DNA from: Ferruginibacter sp.
GTDB taxonomy: Bacteria > Bacteroidota > Bacteroidia > Chitinophagales > Chitinophagaceae
NCBI GenBank assembly: GCA_013141115.1
Contig: JABFRP010000002.1
Span: 248,001-312,000 of the forward strand
Reading direction: 5' to 3'
Length of the DNA: 64,000 nt
In this document: piece by piece, positions 52,047-62,307 of the stretch
How positions within the stretch are numbered: position 1 is the first letter of the stretch
How the letters are laid out: the number at the start of each line of letters is the position of its first letter
Made by a program: the position numbers and the translations under genes
Notes under the pieces: generated by a model
The model's database searches: none
What the model was told of the DNA's origin: nothing
The model's input: the letters and a program-made list of their open reading frames with translations, nothing else

Positions 52047-53255
52047 ATGTCACAACAATTATCTATAGCACAATTAATTGCCGCTGCACAGGAGTTTGGT
52101 ACGCCACTCTATGTTTATAACGCCGATAATATTACCGCACAATATCAAAAGCTTACCAGCGCTTTTGCACAAACCGATACTAAATTCTTTTATGCCTGTA
52201 AGGCATTAACCAATATCAATATTTTAAAACACATTAAAAGTATTGGCTGCAATGTGGATTGCAGCAGCATCAACGAAGTAAAACTGGCTTTACTGGCAGG
52301 CTTTGAACCTAACAATGTTTTATATACCAGCAACGGTATTCATTTTAGCGAAATAGAAGAAGCTCAAAGCCTGGGCGTACATATCAATATTGATAGCCTG
52401 AGTAATTTAGAAAAATTCGGCAAAAAATTCGGCCACAGTTATCCTGTAGGCATTCGCCTGCGCCCCAATATTATGGCAGGTGGCAATATTAAAATTTCTA
52501 CAGGCCACGATAAAAGCAAATTCGGCATTCCTGCCGACCAGTTAACTACAATCCTGGAGTTGGTAGCTAAACACAACCTACATATTCAAAACCTGCACAT
52601 TCATACTGGCAGCGATATTAAAGATGTGGATGTATTTGTAAAAGGCATAGAAGTGCTGTTTGATATCATTCCTCATTTTAAAGAATTGAAATCGGTGGAT
52701 TTGGGCGGAGGTTTTAAAGTACCGTATAAAGAAGGCGATGGTGAAACCGATATGATATTACTGGCACAAAAAGTTAAAGAAGCATTCGATAATCATCCCA
52801 ACCCCAATGGCAATCCATTGCAGGTTTGGTTTGAGCCGGGCAAATTTATGGTAAGTGCAAGCGGTTATTTAATTACCGAAGTAAATGTATTGAAAGAAAC
52901 TGCTAATACCGTTTTTGCAGGAGTAAACAGCGGCTTCAATCATTTGATACGCCCCATGTTTTACGATGCTTATCACCAGATAGAAAATATCAGCAACCCC
53001 ACCGGAGCAGCAAAACACTACACGGTAACCGGCAATATTTGCGAAACAGATACTTTTGCCTGGGACAGAAATATTCCTGAAATAAGAGAAGGCGATCTGT
53101 TGGTATTTAAAAATGCCGGTGCTTATGGTTTTGAAATGTCTTCTAATTTCAACAGTCGCTACAAGCCTGCAGAAGTATTGGTAAAAGATGGCAAAGCCAT
53201 GCTGATAAGAAAGAGAGATACGTTTGATGATATTTTAAGGAACCAGGTATTATAA
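52047..53255 (+). CDS. lysA: diaminopimelate decarboxylase
   Basis: 402 residues from the ATG at 52047 (MSQQLSIAQLIAAAQEFGTP); the frame is open upstream, but that part overlaps the terminator. It makes lysine from meso-diaminopimelate in the cytoplasm, PLP-dependent, fold type III. Seen: PLP lysine in FFYACKALTNINIL, DCSSINEVKLAL, VGIRLRPNIMAGGN, HKSKFGI-like DKSKFGIP, HIHTGSDI, SVDLGGGFKVPY, FEPGKFMV, the second catalytic Cys in GNICETDTFAWDR, and AGAYGFEMSSNFNSR-type end. Followed after 3 bases by a small exported hypothetical gene. Confidence 0.96.
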   Translation: MSQQLSIAQLIAAAQEFGTPLYVYNADNITAQYQKLTSAFAQTDTKFFYACKALTNINILKHIKSIGCNVDCSSINEVKLALLAGFEPNNVLYTSNGIHFSEIEEAQSLGVHINIDSLSNLEKFGKKFGHSYPVGIRLRPNIMAGGNIKISTGHDKSKFGIPADQLTTILELVAKHNLHIQNLHIHTGSDIKDVDVFVKGIEVLFDIIPHFKELKSVDLGGGFKVPYKEGDGETDMILLAQKVKEAFDNHPNPNGNPLQVWFEPGKFMVSASGYLITEVNVLKETANTVFAGVNSGFNHLIRPMFYDAYHQIENISNPTGAAKHYTVTGNICETDTFAWDRNIPEIREGDLLVFKNAGAYGFEMSSNFNSRYKPAEVLVKDGKAMLIRKRDTFDDILRNQVL

Positions 53256-53258
53256 TTA

Positions 53259-53654
53259 ATGCTGAGGAAAACCACCATATTTTTATTACTTAATTTATCG
53301 TCGGTTGCTGCCATAAGCCAACCTACCGATTGCTTTAAATTTAAAGAAGGCAAATTCAGGATAGCGGATACCCGGGCTGGTGTGATTACTATTGCAGAAC
53401 GGCGGGGCGGTTACCAAACCGAATCCAGCGAAGCATTAAAAGCCGTGGTTCGCTTTAAAATTACCTGGCAGGATAACTGCAGCTACACCTTAAAAATCGA
53501 CAAAGTATTAAGAAACGAAAACAAGATCGATTTCCCTTCTAACCTTGAGGTACACCTAAAAATTGTAAGCACCGCCGGCAAATCCTATACACAGCAAACA
53601 TCTTCTTCGCTTACAAACGGCACTTATACTGTTGAAGTAACTAAAATGGATTGA
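53259..53654 (+). CDS. hypothetical exported protein
   Basis: 131 residues with a signal peptide (MLRKTTIFLLLNLSSVAAIS) and a beta-strand body: DCFKFKEGKFRIADTRAGV, RGGYQTESSEALKAVVRFKITWQDNCSYTLKIDKVL with two Cys that may form a disulfide. I have seen this short DCFKFKxGKF pattern in Bacteroidota, but no function is known. It starts 3 bases after lysA. Confidence 0.75.
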   Translation: MLRKTTIFLLLNLSSVAAISQPTDCFKFKEGKFRIADTRAGVITIAERRGGYQTESSEALKAVVRFKITWQDNCSYTLKIDKVLRNENKIDFPSNLEVHLKIVSTAGKSYTQQTSSSLTNGTYTVEVTKMD

Positions 53655-53847
53655 TCAAAAACAACCGCCTTCACTTATCAAACCTTTCAAAGCATTTATA
53701 AACCACTGCTGCTTTTACAAATCTTTTAACTAAAAATATATCTCCCCATTCTTGCACAATCCAAAAATTCTTATCACATTTACGTAATCAAAACAAAAAC
53801 AGTAAAGCCGTCCTGGTTTTGCTGAACAACGAAAATTCAAAACTCAT

Positions 53848-56800
53848 ATGGTCCCCGACCGTGTTAACAGTTCTAAAAAGTTCGGTGCAACTTTTTTTGG
53901 AACCCTGCTGTGTGTAACAGCCATTATTACCGTATTTTCTTCCTGCAACAAAAAAAACAAATGGATCGATGTGGATCCTGCTTTCAGCAAGTACATCGAC
54001 GCCTACACTACAGGCGTAGTTTCTAAAACAACTGCCGTGCGCATTCAACTGGCCACAGATGCCAACACCACACATGCTGTAGGTGAAGCAGTGAAAGATG
54101 GGCTTTTCGACTTCTCCCCTTCCATTAAAGGAAAAGCATTTTGGCTGGATGCCCGAACCATTGAATTTAAACCCGAAGGCTGGCTAAAACCCAACCAGCA
54201 GTACAATGTAACATTCAAACTGGGCAAGGTTACCAAAGTAACCGACAAGTTTGAAGACTTTAAATTCAGTTTGCAAACCGTAAAGCCGTCGTTTAAAATC
54301 AGCGATAATGGTTTGCGCAGCAACGGCATAAAAAATAAAATGAGCTTTAGTGGCGAACTGGAAACTGCCGATGTGGAAAAAGGAACGGAAGTAGAAAACT
54401 TATTGACCGCTACACAAAATGGAAAAAGTTTAAAAATAAACTGGCAGCATAACGAAGGTACCAAAACGCATGGCTTTACGATCGACAATATTGAAAGAGG
54501 AAAATCAGTCAGCAATATTGAATTGCGCTGGGATGGCAGCCCGATGAATATGGAAGTAAAAGGCGAAAATGCGTTGGCCGTTCCGGCAATTGGCGATTTT
54601 AAAGTATTGAATGTGGCCGCCATAAATGAAGCGCAACAGTATGCATCGGTACAATTCAGCGACCCAATTGCCGTAGGCCAGGATCTTACCGGCCTCATTA
54701 ATATCAGCGGCCAATCGGATATTTCTTATACTATTAATGGTAGTGAAGTAAAAGTTTTTGGCAATGGCAAATTAGATGGTAACTACACCGTAAACATTAA
54801 TGCCGGTATAAAAAATACCTGGGGCGATGTGCTGGATAAAGGTTTTACCAGTAATATCAATTTTCAAAACCGCATGCCTTCGGTAAAAATTCATGGTAAA
54901 GGAAATATTTTACCCAATAGCGGCAGGCTGGTATTGCCTTTTGAAGCCATTAACTTAAATGCGGTAGATATCAGCATCATTAAAATTTATGAAAATAATG
55001 TACCGCAATTTTTGCAAGAGAACGATTTGAGTGGCAATAGTGAACTAAGAAGGGTAGCAAAACCCATCGTACAAAAAACTTTACGGCTTGATGATGATAA
55101 AACGTTAGACCTGCATAAAAAACAACATTTTTCTTTAGACATTGATAAGTTTTTAAAAACAGAGCAGGGCGCTATCTATCGTGTTACCATTGGCTTCAGG
55201 CCCAATTATTCCTTATACCAAAATACCGATACCAGCACCACTAAAAAGGAATATGAAGAGGAGGAAGAGGGTTATGATGAAGGCTACAACGAATACAGCC
55301 GGAATGGTGTGGATGATGATGATGAATTCTGGAACCGTTATGATGAATATTATCCTTATGGTTATAATTGGGAAAGAAGGGATGACCCTACCAGTAAATC
55401 TTATTACAACAAAGATCGCTGGGCAACAAGAAATATTTTAGCCAGCAATATTGGGCTTACTGCAAAACGTGGCAATGATAACAGTATAAAAATTGCCGTA
55501 ACCAATATTCTTACCACAGAGCCCATGGCTGACGTGGACCTGGAAATAATGGATTACCAGCAAACCATTATCAGCAAAGCTAAAAGCAGCAGTGATGGAT
55601 TTGCAGATATCGACCTTAAACGCAAACCTTATTTACTGATTGCTAAAAAAGGAACTGAAAGAGGGTATCTAAAATTAGATGATGGCAACTCTTTAGCCTT
55701 AAGCCGTTTTGATGTAAGTGGCGAAGAAGTGAAGAACGGCATCAAAGGCTTCATCTTTGGAGAACGTGGTGTATGGCGCCCCGGCGATACGATGTACCTT
55801 AATTTTATTGTAGAAGATAAAGAACAAAAATTACCAAAAGAACATCCCGTAGAATTTAGTTTATACACTCCTAACGGGCAATTGTACAAACACCTGGTAC
55901 AAAATAATGCGGATGATGGATTCTATTTATTTAAAACCAACACCGATGCATCCTCACCAACAGGTAATTGGTTAGCAAAAGTAAAAGTGGGCGGTGCCAC
56001 TTTCGAGAAAAGAGTGAAGGTAGAAACTGTAATGCCCAACCGCTTAAAAATAAATATCGATTTTGGTAAAGACGCTATACTTGGCCAGGGTAACGAAACC
56101 TCCGGTAAGCTGAATGCTAAATGGCTATTTGGGGCACCGGGCAAAAACCTGAAAGCAAAAATTGATGCTTCGCTTTATGCAAAAACAACTTCCTTTCCCA
56201 AATTTGCCGGTTTCGATTTTGATAATCCAACGGCAGATTATTCCACCCAGCAAAAAACAATTTTTGAAGGCACCCTCGATAGCGCAGGTGATGCACAATT
56301 AAAACCTGGTTTTGAAATTGATGCTACAGCACCCGGCATGCTGAATGCCAGCCTGGTGATAAAAGTTTTTGAACCCGGTGGCAGTTTTAGTATTGATAAC
56401 ATGACGGTTCCTTACAGCCCGTACAATAGTTATGTAGGTTTAAAATTACCCGACGGGCAGAAACCATTCGATTATTTATTAGCAGGAAAAAATCATACCG
56501 CACAAATTGTAAATGTAGATACTAAAGGAAATTTAATGGGCGGCAGCAATGATGTGGAAGTGGAATTTTACCGCATTCAGTGGCGCTGGTGGTGGGATGA
56601 CTATGGCAACAACCTTAGCAATTTTACACAAAACGAATACAACAAATTGCTGAAAAAAGAAACCGTGCATTTAACTAACGGCCGTGGGCAATGGACATTT
56701 GGCACATCAGAAAATGAATGGGGCCGTTATTTAATTTTAGTAAAGGATCTGAAGAGCGGCCATACCACAGGTTCTACTTTATACATTGATGAACCGGGCT

Positions 56801-59457
56801 GGCAAAGCAGAAGTGGCGATGCGGATCAAACTGCTGCAACCATGCTCCAGTTTCAATCTGCTAAAGAAAAATATAATGTCGGTGAAGAAGTGTCGTTAAC
56901 AATACCCAGCAGCAAAAGCGGCCGGGTTTTAGTAAGTATAGAAAACGGCAGCAAGGTTTTACAATCTTTTTGGAAAGAAACTACACAGGGACAAACGGTG
57001 GTAAAATTTAAAGCAGATAAAAGCATGTCGCCCAATGTGTATGCCACCGTAAGTTTATTACAACCACATTCGCAAACCATCAACGATCTTCCCATAAGAA
57101 TGTATGGCTCTGTACCCATTTTTGTAGAGGACAAGAACACGATACTAAAACCAATCATCAATATTCCCAACAGCATTCGTCCCGAACAAAATGTTTCCTT
57201 TTCAGTAAGTGAACAAAGCGGTAAGGAAATGACCTATTGTGTTGCCATTGTTGATGAAGGTTTATTAGACTTAACAAGATTTAAAACACCTGATCCGCAT
57301 GAAGCATTTTATGCAAGAGAAGCATTGGGCGTAAAAAGTTTTGACATGTTTGATTACGTTATCGGCGCATGGGGCGGCGATTTAGAACGCATACTTACAA
57401 TAGGTGGTGATGCAGATGCCAATGGTGGTAAACAAAAAACTGCCAACCGTTTTAAACCTGTTGTAAAATATCTTGGCCCATTCCATTTAAAGAGCGGGCA
57501 AACACAAAATCAATCATTCACATTACCTTCTTATATAGGTTCGGTAAGGGCAATGGTGGTTGCGGCACATGAAGGCAGTTATGGCTTTGCAGAAAAAACA
57601 GTGGCTGTAAAAAAACCATTGATGATATTAGCCACCATGCCAAGGGTACTTGGCCCTGGCGAAACCATCAAACTACCCGTTACCGTTTTTGCAATGGAGA
57701 ATAACATAAAGAATGTAAACATCTCCCTGCAATCCAACCCATTTTTAGAAGTGGTGGGCAGCAGTGCACAAACTGTAAGCTTTAGCCAAACCGGCGAACA
57801 AATGGTTTATTTTGATGTAAGGGTAAAACCAAATGTGGGTATTGGTAAAGTAAAATTATTAGCCTCATCAGGTGGAGAAAAAGCGGACTACGAAGTAGAA
57901 CTGGACATAAGAAATCCTAACCCGCCGGTAACAAGCATCAGCGAAATTACTTTGGCACCGGGGCAGCAATGGAAAACAACTGCAGCGCCAATTGGTGTGG
58001 CAGCAACCAGCAGCGCCACCATTGAAATCTCGAGCGTGCCTGCTATGAATTTGCAAAAGCGTTTGGATTATTTAATTGCCTATCCGCATGGTTGTATCGA
58101 GCAAACCACTTCTTCTGTTTTTCCGCAGTTGGTATTAAATCAACTGACCGACCTGGATGATTATAAAAAAGCACAGGTAGATAAAAATGTAAAAGCAGGT
58201 ATTGCAAAACTGCAAAATTTTCAGCGTCCCGATGGTGGCTTTAGCTATTGGCCCGGTGGTAGTGAGAGTGATGAATGGGGCAGCAATTATGCCGGCCATT
58301 TTTTAGTGGAAGCGCAAAATAATGGATTTTTAGTAAGCGATTATTTGTTGCAGCAATGGAAAAATTTCCAGCGTGGCAAAGCCAATAGCTGGGTGCCAAG
58401 CACCAGCAATTTTTATGGTGGCGATCTTTCCCAATCTTACCGATTATATACTTTAGCATTAGCCAAAGCGCCAGAGCTGGGCGCTATGAACCGTTTGAAA
58501 GAATTTAAATATTTATCACCTGAAGCAAAATGGCGTTTGGCTGCTGCTTATCAATTAGCAGGACAAACCAATACCGCTTTAGATCTTATCAGCGGCCTGG
58601 CAACAACTTTTGATGCAAGAACCAATGCAGGTTTTACTTATGGTTCTGCCACAAGAGATGAAGCAATGGTGCTGGAAACATTAACCCTATTGGGTAAGAA
58701 AGCAAAAGCGGAAGAACTGTTACGTTCTATTGCTGCTAAACTTTCACAGGATTATTGGTACAGCACACAAACCACGGCATACAGCTTAATTGCCATTGCT
58801 AAATTCTGCGGTAAAAATCCCAGTGGTGCTAAAATAATTTCTTCGGCTAATATTGATGGCAAGCAAACTGACATTAATGCGGCTACTTATTTACGCCAGT
58901 TGCCAGTTGTATTCAAAAGCCAAAATGCAAGTAATGTTGTAATTACTAATAAAGGCAACAATACATTGTATGTTCGGTTAATTACCAAAGGCCAGCCATT
59001 AGCGGGTGATAGTTTAAAAGTAAACAACAACCCTGCGGTTTTAAATATGAGTGTAAGCTATGTATCGCAGGATGGAAAGGCCATCGACATTAATAAACTA
59101 ACACAGGGCAGTGATTTTGTGGCTAAAGTAATTATTAAAAATCCTGGTGGCAGAGGACGTTATACCGAAATGGCATTAACACAGATCTTCCCCAGTGGCT
59201 GGGAAATTTTAAATGCAAGGATGCTGGGTGGCGAAGGTGCTTTCAAATCTTCTTATTCCTCTTACCAGGATATACGTGATGACAGGGTGTACACTTATTA
59301 TAACATTAACGCCAATGAAACGCTCACGTATTATGTGCAGTTGAATGCTTCTTATCTCGGCAGGTATTTCCTTCCCGGAACTTTTAGCGAGGCGATGTAT
59401 GATAATACCATTAGTGCAGGAGTGAATGGTAAATGGGTGGAAGTAGTGAATCAATAA
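53848..59457 (+). CDS. alpha-2-macroglobulin family lipoprotein
   Basis: 1869 residues. Signal peptide with lipobox (VFSSC, Cys33). Bacterial A2M traps attacking proteases by a covalent thioester. Seen: MG-type domains from about 50 onward, an acidic Tyr-rich loop (about 465-520: EEEEEGYDEGYNEY), the MG2 stretch NGIKGFIFGERGVWRPGDTMY, an A2M domain (LLDLTRFKTPDPHEAFY; VKYLGPFHLKSGQTQNQSF), and the thioester domain with YPHGCIEQTTSSVFPQL, where Cys1416 and Gln1419 form the CxEQ bond. It is adjacent to pbpC, the classic partner pair. A repeat-rich gap of about 420 bases separates them. The outer or inner membrane anchor is not decided. Confidence 0.95.
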   Translation: MVPDRVNSSKKFGATFFGTLLCVTAIITVFSSCNKKNKWIDVDPAFSKYIDAYTTGVVSKTTAVRIQLATDANTTHAVGEAVKDGLFDFSPSIKGKAFWLDARTIEFKPEGWLKPNQQYNVTFKLGKVTKVTDKFEDFKFSLQTVKPSFKISDNGLRSNGIKNKMSFSGELETADVEKGTEVENLLTATQNGKSLKINWQHNEGTKTHGFTIDNIERGKSVSNIELRWDGSPMNMEVKGENALAVPAIGDFKVLNVAAINEAQQYASVQFSDPIAVGQDLTGLINISGQSDISYTINGSEVKVFGNGKLDGNYTVNINAGIKNTWGDVLDKGFTSNINFQNRMPSVKIHGKGNILPNSGRLVLPFEAINLNAVDISIIKIYENNVPQFLQENDLSGNSELRRVAKPIVQKTLRLDDDKTLDLHKKQHFSLDIDKFLKTEQGAIYRVTIGFRPNYSLYQNTDTSTTKKEYEEEEEGYDEGYNEYSRNGVDDDDEFWNRYDEYYPYGYNWERRDDPTSKSYYNKDRWATRNILASNIGLTAKRGNDNSIKIAVTNILTTEPMADVDLEIMDYQQTIISKAKSSSDGFADIDLKRKPYLLIAKKGTERGYLKLDDGNSLALSRFDVSGEEVKNGIKGFIFGERGVWRPGDTMYLNFIVEDKEQKLPKEHPVEFSLYTPNGQLYKHLVQNNADDGFYLFKTNTDASSPTGNWLAKVKVGGATFEKRVKVETVMPNRLKINIDFGKDAILGQGNETSGKLNAKWLFGAPGKNLKAKIDASLYAKTTSFPKFAGFDFDNPTADYSTQQKTIFEGTLDSAGDAQLKPGFEIDATAPGMLNASLVIKVFEPGGSFSIDNMTVPYSPYNSYVGLKLPDGQKPFDYLLAGKNHTAQIVNVDTKGNLMGGSNDVEVEFYRIQWRWWWDDYGNNLSNFTQNEYNKLLKKETVHLTNGRGQWTFGTSENEWGRYLILVKDLKSGHTTGSTLYIDEPGWQSRSGDADQTAATMLQFQSAKEKYNVGEEVSLTIPSSKSGRVLVSIENGSKVLQSFWKETTQGQTVVKFKADKSMSPNVYATVSLLQPHSQTINDLPIRMYGSVPIFVEDKNTILKPIINIPNSIRPEQNVSFSVSEQSGKEMTYCVAIVDEGLLDLTRFKTPDPHEAFYAREALGVKSFDMFDYVIGAWGGDLERILTIGGDADANGGKQKTANRFKPVVKYLGPFHLKSGQTQNQSFTLPSYIGSVRAMVVAAHEGSYGFAEKTVAVKKPLMILATMPRVLGPGETIKLPVTVFAMENNIKNVNISLQSNPFLEVVGSSAQTVSFSQTGEQMVYFDVRVKPNVGIGKVKLLASSGGEKADYEVELDIRNPNPPVTSISEITLAPGQQWKTTAAPIGVAATSSATIEISSVPAMNLQKRLDYLIAYPHGCIEQTTSSVFPQLVLNQLTDLDDYKKAQVDKNVKAGIAKLQNFQRPDGGFSYWPGGSESDEWGSNYAGHFLVEAQNNGFLVSDYLLQQWKNFQRGKANSWVPSTSNFYGGDLSQSYRLYTLALAKAPELGAMNRLKEFKYLSPEAKWRLAAAYQLAGQTNTALDLISGLATTFDARTNAGFTYGSATRDEAMVLETLTLLGKKAKAEELLRSIAAKLSQDYWYSTQTTAYSLIAIAKFCGKNPSGAKIISSANIDGKQTDINAATYLRQLPVVFKSQNASNVVITNKGNNTLYVRLITKGQPLAGDSLKVNNNPAVLNMSVSYVSQDGKAIDINKLTQGSDFVAKVIIKNPGGRGRYTEMALTQIFPSGWEILNARMLGGEGAFKSSYSSYQDIRDDRVYTYYNINANETLTYYVQLNASYLGRYFLPGTFSEAMYDNTISAGVNGKWVEVVNQ

Positions 59458-59877
59458 TTTTTTGTACAATCTGTCACCGGTTTTCAACTGCTGGCAGATT
59501 GTATTTTTTTGCAACAAACTCCCTGAACAATAATCAGCATCGTTGTGTCACTCACTTATACCCCATACCTTTATTGAACATTAATTGCGTTTTGCACAAA
59601 ACTAATATCACCCCTTCGGGGTTGGGTAGGCAACAATTTAATTTATCTATATTAATGCCAGCCCTTAGGGCTTAATACAGTTAAGTTCTTTTTAGAATAA
59701 GCTTACAATCGTTTTCCGGCAAGATGTAATTATTTATAAAAAAATACTGCTTTATGGTTATCGGTGTTCTTTTTAAAATAACATTGTGTGATCATAATCC
59801 CGAAGGGATGCCATTACTATAGAAGCGAATTAATAACAGTAGCCAAACCCCGAAGGGGTGACATTAATATAAAAAAT
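59458..59877. repeat. four copies of a CCCGAAGGG palindrome repeat between A2M and pbpC
   Basis: Gene-poor stretch of about 420 bases. Palindromic cores with a shared flank (TGACATTAATAT type) occur in two orientations: minus-strand copies near 59600-59622 (ACCCCTTCGGGGT) and 59647-59676 (GCCCTTAGGGC), and plus-strand copies at 59797-59820 (ATCCCGAAGGGATGCCATTA) and 59846-59870 (ACCCCGAAGGGGTGACATTA). The 19-base repeat GCATCGTTGTGTCACTCAC (59537-59555) is also here. Confidence 0.75.
59537..59555. repeat. 19-base interspersed repeat, copy 2
   Basis: GCATCGTTGTGTCACTCAC, identical to 35829-35847. Confidence 0.75.
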
Positions 59878-62283
59878 TTGAGAAATATTTTATCTACCAT
59901 ATCATCTAAACCAAAATCACTCCGCACATCAACCAAAATAAAATTATTGATAGTGGCAGGTTTGATGATCTGGTTTTATTTTTCCCTCCCCAAAAAATTA
60001 TTTAACGCACCTACCAGTTATGTTATAGAAGATAAAGAAGGCAACTTACTTAACGCCACCATTGCATCCGATGGCCAATGGCGTTTTCCGTACAATAAAA
60101 ATGTACCACAAAAATTTATTGATTGTATAACTACCTTCGAAGACAAACGTTTTTTTAAACATCCCGGTGTTGATCCTGTTTCTATTGGCAGGGCGGTGTT
60201 AAAAAATATAAAAAACAAAGGCGTGGTGCAGGGTGGCAGTACCTTAACCATGCAGGTGATACGGCTTTCAAAAAAAAATGATAAACGCAGCATCTGGAAT
60301 AAATTAAAAGAAAGCATACTGGCCGTACGTTTAGAAATGTCTTATTCCAAAAAAGAAATTATTGCACTGTACGCCAGCAATGCACCATTCGGCAGCAATG
60401 TAGTGGGATTGGATGCAGCAGCATGGCGCTATTATGGCAGAAGTGCAGATAAATTAAGCTGGGGCGAAATGGCAACTCTTGCTGTGTTACCCAATGCACC
60501 GGCATTAGTACATCCCGGCAAAAACAGGGATGTATTATTAAAAAAAAGAAATAAGCTGTTAGATAAATTGCTGGAGGCCGGCACAATAAATCAAAGCAGT
60601 TGCGAATTAGCCAAACTGGAAGCATTGCCCGGACAGCCCTTATCGTTACCTCAGTTTGCACCACACTTATTACAGCGCTTTAAAAAGGAAAAGCCTGCTA
60701 TTACAAAAATAAAAACCACCTTAGACGGCGCACTGCAAAAAAATATCGCAGCGATCATTCAGCAGCATCAAGCTGTTTTAAAAGGCAATGGCATTAACAA
60801 TGCCTGCGCATTGGTACTGGATGTGGAAACAGGAAACGCATTAGCATACGTTGGCAATATTTATGCACCGCTCAATAAAGAAATGGAAGCAGATGTGGAT
60901 GTGATAGCTGCACCCCGCAGTCCAGGTAGTGCTTTAAAACCGGTACTGTATGCCGCAGCCCTAAGCGATGGATTGATCTTACCTAATTCCATCATTCCCG
61001 ATATTCCCACACAAATAGGCAGCTATGCGCCGCAAAATTTCGATCTCGGTTATGATGGCGCTGTGCCTGCCAACAGGGCTTTGGCAAGAAGTTTAAATAT
61101 TCCTACTGTAAAATTATTGCAGCAATACAAATACCAGCGCTTTTACGAAACACTTCAACAATGCGGCCTTACTACATTAAACCGGAGTGCTGATACTTAT
61201 GGCTTAAGCTTGATACTCGGTGGCTGCGAAGTTACAGCCTGGGATATGGCTGCTGTATATGCTTCAATGGCACGTACACTCAATCATCAAACAAAAAATC
61301 ATGGTAAGTTAGATGCTAAAGATTTTCATGCTCCTAATTACAGGACAACTGACGACGGACCACAGACAACAGACAACAAACCACCAACTACAAACTTGCC
61401 TCTCGACGCTACCTCCATCTATTTCACCTTTCAGGCCATGCAGGAAGTAATGCGCCCCGGCGAAGAAGGCTTATGGCAGCAATTTACTTCATCCCAAAAA
61501 ATTGCCTGGAAAACAGGTACCAGTTTTGGATTCAGAGATGGCTGGGCTATTGGTGTTACGCCAAAAAATGTAATTGCCGTTTGGGTAGGCAACACCGATG
61601 GTGAAGGCAGGCCCGGATTAGTTGGTATACAAACTGCAGCACCAATTCTCTTTGATATTTTTCGTTTACTGCCCAACACAACATGGTTTGAAAAGCCGAA
61701 GTACAATTTTTCTTTTGTGCCTGTATGCAGGCAAAGTGGTTACCGTGCCAATATTGATTGCCCGGATGTGGATACTTTATTTATGCCACCCAACGGATTA
61801 AAAGTGCCGCAATGTGTGTATCATAAAATGATCCACTTAGATGCCACTGCAACTTATCGTGTAACAGAGCAATGCGAAAGCCCATCTAACATGCAGCATA
61901 AAAGCTGGTTCGTACTCTCCCCTGCCATGGAGTATTATTACAAACAAAAAAATGCTGATTATAAAGTATTGCCTGCCTTTAAACCTGGTTGCGACTTTGC
62001 AGAAACTGGCAAGGTAATGGAGATCATCTACCCGCAACCCGATGCAAAAATTTATGTACCGCTGGAAATAAATGGCGAAAAAGGTAAAACTGTTTTTAGT
62101 GCAGCCCATCGGCGCAGTGGCGCAAAAATATTCTGGAGCCTGGACGATAATTTTATTGGCACCACACAAAACTTTCATCAAATGGCTTTAAACCCTTCGC
62201 CGGGCAAACATATTATTACATTAGTGGATGAAAATGGATTAAGCGCAAGCAGGCCATTTGAAATATTGGCAAAAGAGCATTGA
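59878..62283 (+). CDS. pbpC: penicillin-binding protein 1C
   Basis: About 801 residues from a TTG at 59878. The frame extends to a GTG at 59788, but those 30 codons are encoded by the CCCGAAGGG repeat, so the shorter start is preferred. Bifunctional peptidoglycan synthase anchored in the inner membrane (helix about residues 19-38). Transglycosylase: TFEDKRFFKHPGVDPVSIGRA, QGGSTLTMQVIRLS; transpeptidase with SxxK in PGSALKPVLYAAAL and KTGTSFGFRDGWAIG; C-terminal BiPBP_C Ig domain (about 720-801). An inserted loop near residues 480-515 (RTTDDGPQTTDNKPPTTN) is encoded by a heptamer repeat and is absent from usual PBP1C. Confidence 0.95.
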   Translation: MRNILSTISSKPKSLRTSTKIKLLIVAGLMIWFYFSLPKKLFNAPTSYVIEDKEGNLLNATIASDGQWRFPYNKNVPQKFIDCITTFEDKRFFKHPGVDPVSIGRAVLKNIKNKGVVQGGSTLTMQVIRLSKKNDKRSIWNKLKESILAVRLEMSYSKKEIIALYASNAPFGSNVVGLDAAAWRYYGRSADKLSWGEMATLAVLPNAPALVHPGKNRDVLLKKRNKLLDKLLEAGTINQSSCELAKLEALPGQPLSLPQFAPHLLQRFKKEKPAITKIKTTLDGALQKNIAAIIQQHQAVLKGNGINNACALVLDVETGNALAYVGNIYAPLNKEMEADVDVIAAPRSPGSALKPVLYAAALSDGLILPNSIIPDIPTQIGSYAPQNFDLGYDGAVPANRALARSLNIPTVKLLQQYKYQRFYETLQQCGLTTLNRSADTYGLSLILGGCEVTAWDMAAVYASMARTLNHQTKNHGKLDAKDFHAPNYRTTDDGPQTTDNKPPTTNLPLDATSIYFTFQAMQEVMRPGEEGLWQQFTSSQKIAWKTGTSFGFRDGWAIGVTPKNVIAVWVGNTDGEGRPGLVGIQTAAPILFDIFRLLPNTTWFEKPKYNFSFVPVCRQSGYRANIDCPDVDTLFMPPNGLKVPQCVYHKMIHLDATATYRVTEQCESPSNMQHKSWFVLSPAMEYYYKQKNADYKVLPAFKPGCDFAETGKVMEIIYPQPDAKIYVPLEINGEKGKTVFSAAHRRSGAKIFWSLDDNFIGTTQNFHQMALNPSPGKHIITLVDENGLSASRPFEILAKEH
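61341..61395. repeat. heptamer tandem repeat inside pbpC
   Basis: Degenerate units gacaact/gacggac/cacagac/aacagac/aacaaac inside the pbpC reading frame encode the Thr/Asp-rich loop. Confidence 0.7.
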
Positions 62284-62307
62284 TCTTGTCTAAACTAAAG
62301 AAGTTTT

